Assembly (NCBI RefSeq): GCF_019127135.1
Contig: NZ_JAHOEA010000007.1
Span: forward strand, 31,515 to 95,514
DNA: 64,000 nt
Reading direction: 5' to 3'
Origin: Segatella copri
Lineage (GTDB): Bacteria > Bacteroidota > Bacteroidia > Bacteroidales > Bacteroidaceae
Positions 8,619-17,959 of this stretch are shown here, piece by piece. The notes under the pieces are model-generated. The model saw only the letters and a program-made list of their open reading frames with translations. It did no database searches and had not been told where the DNA came from. Position 1 is the first letter of the stretch. Every line of letters starts with the position of its first letter. Made by a program: the position numbers and the translations under genes.

Positions 8619-8764
8619 TAGCAGAAATCAAAAGATTATTATCAAAAATCTAAGATTTCTTATGATCTATTGAGAATCAAACACGACTACAACTAATCGC
8701 AAATAAGTTCAATTAGACCAAAACTTAACAAGATATAATAATAACCTACAAAACAAACATCGTT

Positions 8765-11700
8765 ATGTATCAACAACTGAAACGTGCCAGCATGGCACTG
8801 ACCTTGAGTTCGGTTTGTTTCCTCGCTTTTGCGCAGAAAACAATCCAAGGTACCGTTAAGGATGCTAATGGCGACCCAATGATTGGTGTAACCATTACTG
8901 ACCAGAATGGTAAGGCAGGTGGCATCACCGACCTTGACGGTAAGTTTACCATTCAGAACGCAGACCCTAATGCGGTCTTGACTTTCAGCTACATCGGCTG
9001 CAAGCCTAAGAAAGTAAAAGTTGGAAGTCAGAAAACATGGAACATCGTACTTGAAGATGACAATGCAGCCCTTGACGAGGTCGTTGTCGTTGGTTATGGT
9101 ACCATGCGTAAACGCGACGTAACTGGTTCTATCGCATCTGTCAACTCAGAAAAGATAGCCGCTCGTGGTACTACCAATCTTGCAGAGTCTCTGCAGGGTT
9201 CTGTTCCTGGTGTCAACATCACCCAGTCTGGTAGCCGCGCAGGTGCAGGCTTCAATATTCAGGTTCGTGGACAGGCTTCTATCAACAAGCAGGCACAGCC
9301 ATTGTATGTTATCGATGGTGTAGTTTGCGACAACATGGACTTCCTGAATCCTGATGATATCGACCGCATCGACGTATTGAAAGATGCATCTTCTACCGCC
9401 ATCTATGGTTCCCGTGCCTCTGCCGGTGTCATCATGATTACCACCAAGGGCAGCAAGGGTGCAGACAAGGCACAGAAGGCTACCATCTCTTATGACGGAT
9501 ATTATGGTATCAAGAAGTTGGCGCGCATGCCTGAGTTTATGGATGCCAACGAGTTTATGGATTACCGTTTTGCCAGATATACCACGCTTGATGGAAAGAA
9601 CTACGATGGCTCAAGCCGCAAGGGTGTGGATGCTGAAGGACATCCACATTACATCATCAAGAATACCGATTTGAATTCTGCCTTCCTTGCCCGCAAGGGA
9701 GCAACCAGCTACAAAGACTCCAAACTTTATGAGCTGATGATGGATCCAAGTTTCGACGGTTACGACTGGAAGAAGATGGTTACCCGCACTGCCGCCCAGC
9801 AAAACCACTTCATCAGTGCTGCCGGTGCTACAGAAAAGGTAAACTACCGTGTAGGTATGGGTTATCAGGGAGAAGAGAACGTATTCAAAGGCAACGACTA
9901 TGAGCGTTTCAACTTCAAGGGAGCAATGGATGCCAAGCTCTCCAAGATATTCGAGGCAGGTTTCTCTACCAACATGTCAATGAGCCGCACCCAGGACATA
10001 TGTACTGATGGAACTTATTCTCCATACGTGAATGCATTCTATTTTAACCCATTCGTATCTCCAACAGATGCAGATGGCAACCTGATTCCTAACCCGGGAG
10101 CAAAGGCAGCCTTTGGTTCAGATGCACAGTTTACATCTACATATAACCCGCTCATCGATTTGAATGACGGCAACTACACCAACGAGACCAAAATGTACCG
10201 ACTGATGGGTAACTTCTACCTGCGTGCCAACATCATCAAGGGATTGAAGTTTACAACCACCTTCTCTCCTAACTACTCTCACAAGCGCCAGGGCATCTTC
10301 TATGCTACAGGTCTGAACGAGGGTAACGACGTAGGTTCAACTTACTACCAGAAGAACAAGACCAACTTCGGATCCGTTGCCAATACAACCCGTGTAGACT
10401 GGACGTGGGACAACCAGTTTGACTACAACCGCACATTTGGCGACCACACCATTGGTGCCATGGCACTGTTCTCACTCTACAAGAGCAATACAGAATACCA
10501 GTATGAAGAAGGCAAGGGTATCGCCAGCGACCATACTACATTCCACAATCTGGGAACAGCCAGTGGCGACAAGACGCTTTCCTCTTCTTATACTGAGTCA
10601 TCACTGGAGTCATTCGCTTTCCGTGCCAACTATTCCTACAAGGGCCGTTACATGGCTACAGCTACACTCCGTACCGATGGCAGTTCACGCTTCGCAGACG
10701 GCAACCGATGGGGCTGGTTCCCTTCTGTAGCTGCTGCATGGCGTATCTCTGATGAAGCTTGGATGAAGCAGTTCAACAACTGGTTAGACAATGCTAAACT
10801 CCGTCTGTCATATGGTGTTACCGGTAACAACAATGTGGGTGACTATGTAACTATCGCTTCTGCTACAGGTCCATCTTATGTAACCATAGATGGCAAAGAG
10901 GTACAGGGTTATCATCCTAACGGATTGGTAAATACAGAACTCATCTGGGAGAAGGTAAAGGAATTTGATGTAGGTCTCGACCTGAGTTTCCTGAAAAACC
11001 GCATCAATGTAACAGCCGACTTCTACAACCGTCTTTCTGATGGTCAGATTATGTCACGTTCAGTGCCTATCGAAACTGGTGAGAAGACTTCAACCTTCAA
11101 TGTAGGTTCTGTCCAGAACAGAGGTATTGAACTCGGTTTGAACTTTAACATCATCAACAAGAAAGACTTCTCCTGGAGTGCGAATGTAAACTTCGCCCGC
11201 AACTGGAACAAGATTAAGGAGTTGAGTAATGGTAAGGTTGATGAGGTAGCCAACAACTGGTTTATCGGCGAACCACTGAATGTACTCCGTGACTATACCC
11301 ATACCGATGTCATCACCGACAAGGGTGTAACCATGCACACCATGAATGGTGACAAGCATTATACCCTGAAGGAATTCTACGAGAAGTATGGCACTAAGTA
11401 TAAGTGGTATGAAGGTCAGATGGCAGTAAACGACTGGAACGATGACGGTAAGATTGACGACAACGATAAGCAGATTTATGGCTGCACAGATCCTCGCTGG
11501 ACAGGTAGTTTCACTACCAATGTTTACTTCAAGGGCTTCGACTTCTCTATCATGTTCTATACAAAGAGCGGATTCTGGTCACGCAGCTACTTCCATGAGA
11601 AGTATATGAAGTATGGCGACCGTGGTAATGCCCACATGCAACTGGATTACTACATACCAAAGGGAGCACCAATCATCGATCATGCAACAGGTGAGATTAC

Positions 11701-12040
11701 AACCGCCACAGAGACCCACTACGGAAAGTATCCTTATCCAAACAACAGCGATACTTCGATGGGTGGTTACTTCGGTGACAAGGGTTCAGCCAAGGGAGAA
11801 GGTTTCCAGTATCAGAAGACCTCTTTCACCAAGGTTAAGAACATTACCCTGGGTTACACATTGCCTAAGAGCGTAGTAAACAAGGCAGGTATCAGAAATC
11901 TCCGTGTTTATGTAAACGTTCTGAACCCATTCTGCTTCACCAACTACAAGGGCTTCGACCCAGAGTGGGCATCACAGAATCTGCAGAATGGCGGTCCATC
12001 ATCTGTAACCTACCAGTTTGGTGTAAATCTTAAGTTCTAA
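8765..12040 (+). CDS. SusC/RagA-family TonB-dependent outer-membrane transporter
   Basis: Complete, 1091 residues. A signal peptide (MYQQLKRASMALTLSSVCFLAFAQ) precedes a carboxypeptidase-regulatory-like domain (KTIQGTVKDANGDPMIGVTI to about residue 98), the LDEVVVVGYGTMRKRDVTGS box, a plug (IQVRGQASI, PLYVIDGVV, DVLKDASSTAIYGSRASAGV) and a beta-barrel ending YQFGVNLKF. It imports glycan fragments with the SusD encoded 24 nt downstream and is the first gene of an operon with its own promoter. GH28 and GH43 genes follow on the same strand, so pectic or arabinose-containing oligosaccharides are the probable cargo; that substrate call is inference. Confidence 0.97.
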   Translation: MYQQLKRASMALTLSSVCFLAFAQKTIQGTVKDANGDPMIGVTITDQNGKAGGITDLDGKFTIQNADPNAVLTFSYIGCKPKKVKVGSQKTWNIVLEDDNAALDEVVVVGYGTMRKRDVTGSIASVNSEKIAARGTTNLAESLQGSVPGVNITQSGSRAGAGFNIQVRGQASINKQAQPLYVIDGVVCDNMDFLNPDDIDRIDVLKDASSTAIYGSRASAGVIMITTKGSKGADKAQKATISYDGYYGIKKLARMPEFMDANEFMDYRFARYTTLDGKNYDGSSRKGVDAEGHPHYIIKNTDLNSAFLARKGATSYKDSKLYELMMDPSFDGYDWKKMVTRTAAQQNHFISAAGATEKVNYRVGMGYQGEENVFKGNDYERFNFKGAMDAKLSKIFEAGFSTNMSMSRTQDICTDGTYSPYVNAFYFNPFVSPTDADGNLIPNPGAKAAFGSDAQFTSTYNPLIDLNDGNYTNETKMYRLMGNFYLRANIIKGLKFTTTFSPNYSHKRQGIFYATGLNEGNDVGSTYYQKNKTNFGSVANTTRVDWTWDNQFDYNRTFGDHTIGAMALFSLYKSNTEYQYEEGKGIASDHTTFHNLGTASGDKTLSSSYTESSLESFAFRANYSYKGRYMATATLRTDGSSRFADGNRWGWFPSVAAAWRISDEAWMKQFNNWLDNAKLRLSYGVTGNNNVGDYVTIASATGPSYVTIDGKEVQGYHPNGLVNTELIWEKVKEFDVGLDLSFLKNRINVTADFYNRLSDGQIMSRSVPIETGEKTSTFNVGSVQNRGIELGLNFNIINKKDFSWSANVNFARNWNKIKELSNGKVDEVANNWFIGEPLNVLRDYTHTDVITDKGVTMHTMNGDKHYTLKEFYEKYGTKYKWYEGQMAVNDWNDDGKIDDNDKQIYGCTDPRWTGSFTTNVYFKGFDFSIMFYTKSGFWSRSYFHEKYMKYGDRGNAHMQLDYYIPKGAPIIDHATGEITTATETHYGKYPYPNNSDTSMGGYFGDKGSAKGEGFQYQKTSFTKVKNITLGYTLPKSVVNKAGIRNLRVYVNVLNPFCFTNYKGFDPEWASQNLQNGGPSSVTYQFGVNLKF

Positions 12041-12064
12041 TCTCATTAAATGAAGTAAACAATT

Positions 12065-13774
12065 ATGAAAAAGATATTATATAGCGTAGCATTGGCGGCC
12101 TGCTGCATGGGAACCATGACAAGTTGCAGCGACTTCCTGGATGCTAGCAACAAGTCGAATGTAACTGCTAAACAGAGTTTTGCGACAAAAGAGGGATTAA
12201 ACAACCTCGTCAATGATGCCTATCAGCATCTGCAAAACGTTTATGCAGCTCCTCTGTTCACTAGCTGTTTCTCAGCAGGTACAGACATGTATGCCGATGC
12301 CCGTAACAAGATGAACGAGGCATTGAACACTTACGAGACCTTGACTCCAGAAAATTCGGATATCAAGAATCTCTATACTTACCTCTATTCAGGTATACGT
12401 GCAGCCAACTCTGTGTCATATTATGCACAGACAGCCCAAGTTGATGAAAAGACGAAAAGTCAGCTGATAGGCGAAGCCCGTGTATTGGCAGCCTACGAGT
12501 ATTATCTTCTGGTAAACAACTTCGGTGGTGTACCTATCATGAAGGACTTCCTCACCACAGCAGACACAGGATATCCGAAGTCTTCTCCTGAAGATGTATA
12601 CGCCTATATCATCAGCGAGCTCGAAGATGTTATCAGTAAGAATGTGCTCCAAGCTTCTACAGCTACCAAGGGTGGCGGCAGAATCAGCCAGGAAACAGCC
12701 AAGGCTATCCTAGCCAAAACCTACCTTTCTGCAGCATGGGACCTCAACAAACAAGACTACTTCTCCAAGGCAGCAGCTCTTGCCGATGAGGTGATTGCAG
12801 GCAGAAAACTGACTACCCCATTTGCCAAGCTCTGGAAGGCAGACGGATCGGGCGATGACAACGAAGAGTTCCTTTGGGATGTGGAATATGATTTGGCTAC
12901 AGCCAACAATACAACATCAGGTGGTACAGAATGGAGCGGTTACTACTGCAACTATCTGGGTGGAAACGAGGATAACATCAAGGCTACAACCTCCAGCTAT
13001 GTACCAACCCTCTATGCCTTGCATTGTTTCAAGAAGGGTGACCAGCGTTACGATGCTACCTTCATGAAGGAATTGCCAGATATAAACAAGGGAAATGCTG
13101 CAGGTACCGGTTACTGGACCTGGTACAAGAATGGTGAGAGTCTGGTAGGTAAGCCAGTAACGCGATACTATTCTGCATGGTATGAAACAGATGCCGACTT
13201 TGAAGCATGGAAGGCTATAGATCCTGCAAACAGAGCAAACACCTATCGCATTCCGATGGATTCACAGAGCAAGGAAGCACAGAATATGGACGGCAGAGAT
13301 ATGGAATATTACGATAACCAGCAACTGGTATATGGTTCCAGTCCATGCAAAAAGTTTGACGACAGCAAGACTGCTAAGACAGAAAAGAACACCTGCTATC
13401 GCGACATCCATATCATCACTTTGCCAGAGATGTATCTCGTAGCAGCTGAGGCTTATCTGAAGGCTGGCGATAACCCTAAGGCATTGGCAAGACTCAACGA
13501 GGTTCACCAGCGCGCTGGCCTTCCTGCACTTACAGGAACTGTCACAATCGATGACATCCTTGATGAGAATGCATGCGAGAACTTCGGTAATGAGGCACGT
13601 TGGATGGATCTTCGCAGAACACAGACCCTGGTAACACGTTGCACCAAGTATAACCATGAGATGGGAGACAAGGCTGCCCAGTATATCGGCAAGAAGCTTC
13701 TTCGCCCTATCCCACAGGCTGCAATTGATGCCAATGACCAGCTGACATTAGCCGACCAGAATCCTGGTTACTAA
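12065..13774 (+). CDS. SusD/RagB-family glycan-binding lipoprotein
   Basis: 569 residues with a lipoprotein signal (KILYSVALAACCMGTMTSC) and the SDFLDASNKSNVT start typical of SusD. Helical TPR-like parts include GEARVLAAYEYYLLVNNFGGVP. The C-terminus has LPEMYLVAAEAYLKAGDNPKALARLNEVHQRAGLP and ENACENFGNEARWMDLRRT, as expected for the family. It acts as the surface lid of the SusC encoded just upstream. It is shorter than the other SusD in this window (644 residues) and diverges from it, so the two pairs probably take different oligosaccharides. Confidence 0.96.
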   Translation: MKKILYSVALAACCMGTMTSCSDFLDASNKSNVTAKQSFATKEGLNNLVNDAYQHLQNVYAAPLFTSCFSAGTDMYADARNKMNEALNTYETLTPENSDIKNLYTYLYSGIRAANSVSYYAQTAQVDEKTKSQLIGEARVLAAYEYYLLVNNFGGVPIMKDFLTTADTGYPKSSPEDVYAYIISELEDVISKNVLQASTATKGGGRISQETAKAILAKTYLSAAWDLNKQDYFSKAAALADEVIAGRKLTTPFAKLWKADGSGDDNEEFLWDVEYDLATANNTTSGGTEWSGYYCNYLGGNEDNIKATTSSYVPTLYALHCFKKGDQRYDATFMKELPDINKGNAAGTGYWTWYKNGESLVGKPVTRYYSAWYETDADFEAWKAIDPANRANTYRIPMDSQSKEAQNMDGRDMEYYDNQQLVYGSSPCKKFDDSKTAKTEKNTCYRDIHIITLPEMYLVAAEAYLKAGDNPKALARLNEVHQRAGLPALTGTVTIDDILDENACENFGNEARWMDLRRTQTLVTRCTKYNHEMGDKAAQYIGKKLLRPIPQAAIDANDQLTLADQNPGY

Positions 13775-13831
13775 TCAAAGTCATTATGTTGATAAGAAAA
13801 CCTATCAGGACATACGTTAATCATTAGGTTT

Positions 13832-13882
13832 AAGACCGTATCCTTGGGAGATAATTCCCGGTGGATGCGGTCTTTCTTTTTT
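13832..13882 (+). terminator. Terminator after the second SusC/SusD pair
   Basis: AAGACCGTATCC pairs with GGATGCGGTCTT around an inner GGGA/TCCC hairpin; TTCTTTTTT follows. It separates the transporter pair from the GH28 gene, which has its own -7 box. Confidence 0.88.
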
Positions 13883-13958
13883 ATTCTATCGGCAAGGTAT
13901 ACGTAATCGTTTTCGTACTTTTTCATTCACTATCTGCATGTGATAAGCAAAAATGTCG

Positions 13959-13966
13959 TAACTTTG
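13959..13966 (+). promoter_or_regulatory. -7 box for the GH28-GH43 operon
   Basis: TAACTTTG fits the Bacteroidetes consensus and lies 41 nt before the ATG at 14008, after the preceding terminator. Confidence 0.7.
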
Positions 13967-14007
13967 CACAAAATCTTATAGAATAAAATAAATAAACCTA
14001 AGAAGAA

Positions 14008-16038
14008 ATGAAGAAATCAATCATTAAGACAGTCGTGCTTGCTGCGCTCATGGCTCTGCCAATGTTCACTAAAGCACAAACTTTCGCAGGTATCACAGCC
14101 GAGCAGATGGCCCAGAACACTCCAGAAGGATGGACTGCCGTTTCTCTGCCACAGTTGCCAACCATCACATCAGCCAACACCTTCAACATCAAGGACTATG
14201 GTGCTTCAACTACGGCAGAAGACAACACCAAGGCTATCCAGAAAGCACTTGATGCTGTGCCTTCTACCGGTGGTATGGTCGTGATTCCTGCCGGTACATG
14301 GATGTTTGGTAGTACCGACCAGATGACAAGCACTACCGAGGTACTCAGCATCAAGTCAAAGACTGTGCTCCACCTTTGCGCAGGAGCGACTCTGAAACTC
14401 GTTGAATATGGTAAGGCACCTAACAACAAAACGCTCTTTATCGGTTGCAAGAACAAGAACCAGAGCGACATTGTCATAGAGGGTGAAGGTGAAACTTCCA
14501 TCATCGACGGACAGGGAACACGCTGGTGGAAGGCTCGCGACAACAAGGAGACATTCAATCCGGGAGCGATGATCAGATTCGAGAAAGGCAGCCGATTCCT
14601 GATTCGCAATCTCAAGGTGCAGAATAGTCCTGGTGTTAATATCACCTTGAGTAACAGCAATGGTGCGAACAATGGTACTGTTCATGACGTAATCATCTAT
14701 AACCCTTCTTCTGAAACCAAGACAGAACAGCCTTCTCATAATACAGACGGTATTTCTATCTGGGGTCACCACATGAACATCTATAACTGCAACATCAGTA
14801 CAGGTGATGATAACGTAGTTTGCGATGACAATGCACAGTATATCCATGTTTGGAACTGCGACTTTGGTACAGGACATGGTGCTTCAATCGGTAGTTTCAC
14901 CAAAAACATCAAGCATGTATGGTTCGACAACATCACCATGAATGGTACAACTGCCGGTATCCGCATGAAGACGGGTATCAACAGTGGCGGTACGCTGCGT
15001 GGCGGTGGCGAGGAGGACTGGAAGTTCACCAACTTCACCATGACCAAGGTGAAGAACCCATTCTCTATCGATTGCTACTACGACAAGAACTACAACAGCG
15101 ATCCTGCCGTAGACAAGGCAAATGCCAGAGCTCTTGATAGTACTACCCCAACCTACAACGGCATTCTGCTTCAGAACGTGAAGACAACAGATGTTTGCGA
15201 TGGTAACGCTATCTTCCTGATTGGCCGCCCTGAGAGCCACATCAAGAACGTGACTCTCGACAACGTGCAGATTTCAGCCAAGAAGGGCATCGATATCCGC
15301 TTCGTAGATAATCTCGTATTCAAGAACAACTCTAAGATTACATGCCAGTCTGGCAAACTCTGGATCCGCCAATACGATTCTACAGTAGACGACCAGTGTG
15401 ATGCTACAGGGGCAGGTACAAATCCAAATCCCACTCCCAATCCAGGTGAGACAACAGAAGTAAGCTATATTCTGGATGCATCAACCAGCACTTCTTCAAG
15501 CACAGATCTATCTCCATGGACGTTCAATAACGGTTGCAGCATAGAGAGCAGCAAAGGTTACGCTACAGCTAAAAACAATACCATCAAGTATAGCAAGGGC
15601 ATACAGTTTACCATCAACCTGCCTGAGAATATTACCATTACATCGGCTACATTTGCAGGATATACCAATGAAGACAACAAGACCTGCTATCTCGGCGAGC
15701 TGAACGGAACAACCTTTGCCAGCGACAAATACGTATTCCCTAGCCGTTTAACCCAAACGGATACGAGCACAAAGTTTGATATTACACTTGACACTCCTGC
15801 TACTGGCGTTCTTACCTTCACACCACAAAATGCACAAGCCGCTTGGGTTATCACACTGAAAGGTGTAAAGGTAACAAGTTCAGGTATCAACAATGTTGTT
15901 TTAACCGCCAAGGTAAACAATAACAACATTTACGACCTCAGCGGTCGCATGGTAAAGCTCAATGCAAAGGCAGAAGACCTGCAAGGTCTCAAAAAAGGTA
16001 TCTATATCTACAACAACAAGAAATACGTAGCTAAATAA
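14008..16038 (+). CDS. Secreted GH28 polygalacturonase-type enzyme with C-terminal extra domain and sorting-like tail
   Basis: A signal peptide (MKKSIIKTVVLAALMALPMFTKAQ) leads into a right-handed beta-helix. The GH28 active-site motifs are present in order: NTDG (245-248), GDDN (266-269), GHG (289-291) and RMK (319-321, usually RIK). Family members hydrolyse alpha-1,4-galacturonan or related pectic backbones. After a Pro/Asn-rich linker (NPNPTPNPG, about residue 475) there is a beta-rich domain of about 120 residues that I do not recognise, possibly carbohydrate-binding. The end (IYDLSGRMVKL ... LKKGIYIYNNKKYVAK) resembles type IX secretion C-terminal signals. At 676 residues it is longer than a plain GH28. 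It is cotranscribed with the GH43 gene 21 nt downstream. Confidence 0.9.
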   Translation: MKKSIIKTVVLAALMALPMFTKAQTFAGITAEQMAQNTPEGWTAVSLPQLPTITSANTFNIKDYGASTTAEDNTKAIQKALDAVPSTGGMVVIPAGTWMFGSTDQMTSTTEVLSIKSKTVLHLCAGATLKLVEYGKAPNNKTLFIGCKNKNQSDIVIEGEGETSIIDGQGTRWWKARDNKETFNPGAMIRFEKGSRFLIRNLKVQNSPGVNITLSNSNGANNGTVHDVIIYNPSSETKTEQPSHNTDGISIWGHHMNIYNCNISTGDDNVVCDDNAQYIHVWNCDFGTGHGASIGSFTKNIKHVWFDNITMNGTTAGIRMKTGINSGGTLRGGGEEDWKFTNFTMTKVKNPFSIDCYYDKNYNSDPAVDKANARALDSTTPTYNGILLQNVKTTDVCDGNAIFLIGRPESHIKNVTLDNVQISAKKGIDIRFVDNLVFKNNSKITCQSGKLWIRQYDSTVDDQCDATGAGTNPNPTPNPGETTEVSYILDASTSTSSSTDLSPWTFNNGCSIESSKGYATAKNNTIKYSKGIQFTINLPENITITSATFAGYTNEDNKTCYLGELNGTTFASDKYVFPSRLTQTDTSTKFDITLDTPATGVLTFTPQNAQAAWVITLKGVKVTSSGINNVVLTAKVNNNNIYDLSGRMVKLNAKAEDLQGLKKGIYIYNNKKYVAK

Positions 16039-16059
16039 TTCATTTAAACATCGGTAACA

Positions 16060-17850
16060 ATGAAAATAAAATATCATTCACTCCTGTGCATTCTCGCCAC
16101 CATCGCATTGAGTTCTCCGCTCTCTGCGCTGAGCGTGAATGCCCAGAAAGCGGTATCCAAGACATGGAATCCGAACCTGAAGAACGGAATGTACCGCAAC
16201 CCGGTTATTGACGCCGACTACTCAGACCCTGACGTATGCCGTGTGGGCAATGACTACTATATGACTTCCTCTTCCTTCCAGTGTTTCCCTGGCTTGCAGA
16301 TTCTGCACAGCACCGACCTGGTAAACTGGGAGATTATCGGTGCTGCCCTACTCGATGATTATCCGGTTTTGCCAGAATACCTGGGCACCGAACTGGATTG
16401 GCGCAAGAAGGTTCAGCATGGTAACTACGTATGGGCACCATCTATCCGCTACCATGATGGATGGTTCTATATCTACTGCGGTGATCCAGACCAGGGGCTC
16501 TTCATGACCAAGACACAAGATCCACGCGGTCCTTGGGAGCCTATCACCTGGGTGATGAAGGGAAAAGGTCTTATCGACTGCTGCCCTCTCTGGGATGAAG
16601 ACGGCAAGGCTTATCTTTCACATGGATGCGCCGGTTCCAGAGCCGGTATCAAGTCGGTGCTCTTCGTAGCTCCAATGTCACCAGACGGCACCAAGGTTAT
16701 CGGTCCTTCACGCATCGTATATGACGGTCATGAAGACCAACCTACCATCGAGGGTACCAAATTCTACAAGCGCAACGGATATTATTATATCATGAGTCCT
16801 GCGGGCGGAGTGAAGTATGGCTGGCAGGTAGAACTGCGTTCCAAGAATCCATACGGTCCTTACGAGGAGTATGTGGGTATGGCACAGGGAAAGAACAAGA
16901 AGGTAAACGGCCCTCACCAGGGTGCATGGGTAGATACCCAGAACGGTGAAGACTGGTTCCTCCACTTCCAGGATAAGCACGCCTATGGTCGTGTGGTTCA
17001 TCTGCAACCAGCCAAATGGGTAAACGACTGGCTCGTCATCGGTGACGACAAGGATGGCGATGGCTGCGGTGACCCTGTTCAGCAATGGAAGAAGCCAAAC
17101 CTGCCATCAAGCGGTAACTTCCAGCCTAAGGAATCGGATGATTTCAACAGCGTAGATTTAGGTCTGCAATGGCAGTGGAACGGTCCTTACAGTCAGTACT
17201 GGTACTTCTGTGATGCCAAGAACTCCAAGTTACGTCTCTATGGTGTGCAGCAGGCTGAAGATGTAAAGAACCTGTATGATTTGCCAAACCTCCTGCTCCA
17301 GAAACTCCCTACCGAGAACTTTACTGCTACTGCCAAGGTGAAGTTCATACCTAACCGCACCGAGGCTTACAAGGAAAAAGATAAGGTATTGGGCGAAAGC
17401 GCCGGCATGATTATGCAAGGCATGGACTATGCGGCACTCAAGTTTGTTGATACCAAGGAAGAGGGTGTTGTATTGCAATATGTAACCTGCGAGAAGGCTG
17501 AGAAGGGACAGGCTGAGAAGGTGGTAAAGCAAGTGGCCATCAAGACCAGCAAGCAGCCTCAACCTTACACCGTGAAGTATGCCGTAGATGATATTCCTTC
17601 TTCCCGCATCGCTACCCAGGATGTATGGCTCCGCGTGAAGGTTCATAGCGAAGGCATCGCCAACCAGATACAGGCTATCGCTGAATGGAGCTACAGTCTG
17701 GATGGTAAGAAGTTTATTAAGATAGGCACCCCTTTCACTGTGCGTGAAGGCAAGTGGATAGGTGCAAAACTCGGTTTCTTCAACACCCGCACAGCCAAGA
17801 AGAACGATGCAGCCTTCTTCGACGTAGACTGGATTCATTTCGAAAAATAA
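16060..17850 (+). CDS. Secreted GH43 glycoside hydrolase (arabinofuranosidase/xylosidase type)
   Basis: 596 residues with an N-terminal signal peptide ending near NAQKAV. The GH43 five-blade propeller opening is clear: NPVIDADYSDPDVCRVGNDY with the catalytic Asp at about 51-58, the pKa-tuning Asp173 in IDCCPLWDEDG and the acid Glu231 in PTIEGTKFYK. The C-terminal half (from about residue 360, FQPKESDDFNSVDLGLQWQWN) is a concanavalin-like beta-sandwich common in these enzymes. Family members remove arabinose or xylose side chains. Placement after a GH28 gene suggests trimming of arabinan or decorated pectin; exact specificity cannot be read. Confidence 0.9.
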   Translation: MKIKYHSLLCILATIALSSPLSALSVNAQKAVSKTWNPNLKNGMYRNPVIDADYSDPDVCRVGNDYYMTSSSFQCFPGLQILHSTDLVNWEIIGAALLDDYPVLPEYLGTELDWRKKVQHGNYVWAPSIRYHDGWFYIYCGDPDQGLFMTKTQDPRGPWEPITWVMKGKGLIDCCPLWDEDGKAYLSHGCAGSRAGIKSVLFVAPMSPDGTKVIGPSRIVYDGHEDQPTIEGTKFYKRNGYYYIMSPAGGVKYGWQVELRSKNPYGPYEEYVGMAQGKNKKVNGPHQGAWVDTQNGEDWFLHFQDKHAYGRVVHLQPAKWVNDWLVIGDDKDGDGCGDPVQQWKKPNLPSSGNFQPKESDDFNSVDLGLQWQWNGPYSQYWYFCDAKNSKLRLYGVQQAEDVKNLYDLPNLLLQKLPTENFTATAKVKFIPNRTEAYKEKDKVLGESAGMIMQGMDYAALKFVDTKEEGVVLQYVTCEKAEKGQAEKVVKQVAIKTSKQPQPYTVKYAVDDIPSSRIATQDVWLRVKVHSEGIANQIQAIAEWSYSLDGKKFIKIGTPFTVREGKWIGAKLGFFNTRTAKKNDAAFFDVDWIHFEK

Positions 17851-17894
17851 CGCTTTCCAGCTAACGCGTTATTTCAGAGAATGTTTGGAAAACA

Positions 17895-17937
17895 AAAAAA
17901 TCCCCCTCATTGCAAATCAATGCAGCGAGGGGGATTA
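17895..17937 (-). terminator. Terminator of the glycogen cluster (minus), between convergent genes
   Basis: On the minus strand AATCCCCCTC pairs with GAGGGGGATT and a run of seven T follows. It ends the GH57 transcript and may also stop the GH43 transcript from the other side, though the plus-strand T run is weak. Confidence 0.88.
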
Positions 17938-17959
17938 ATCTTTATGAGTAATCTAAAAT

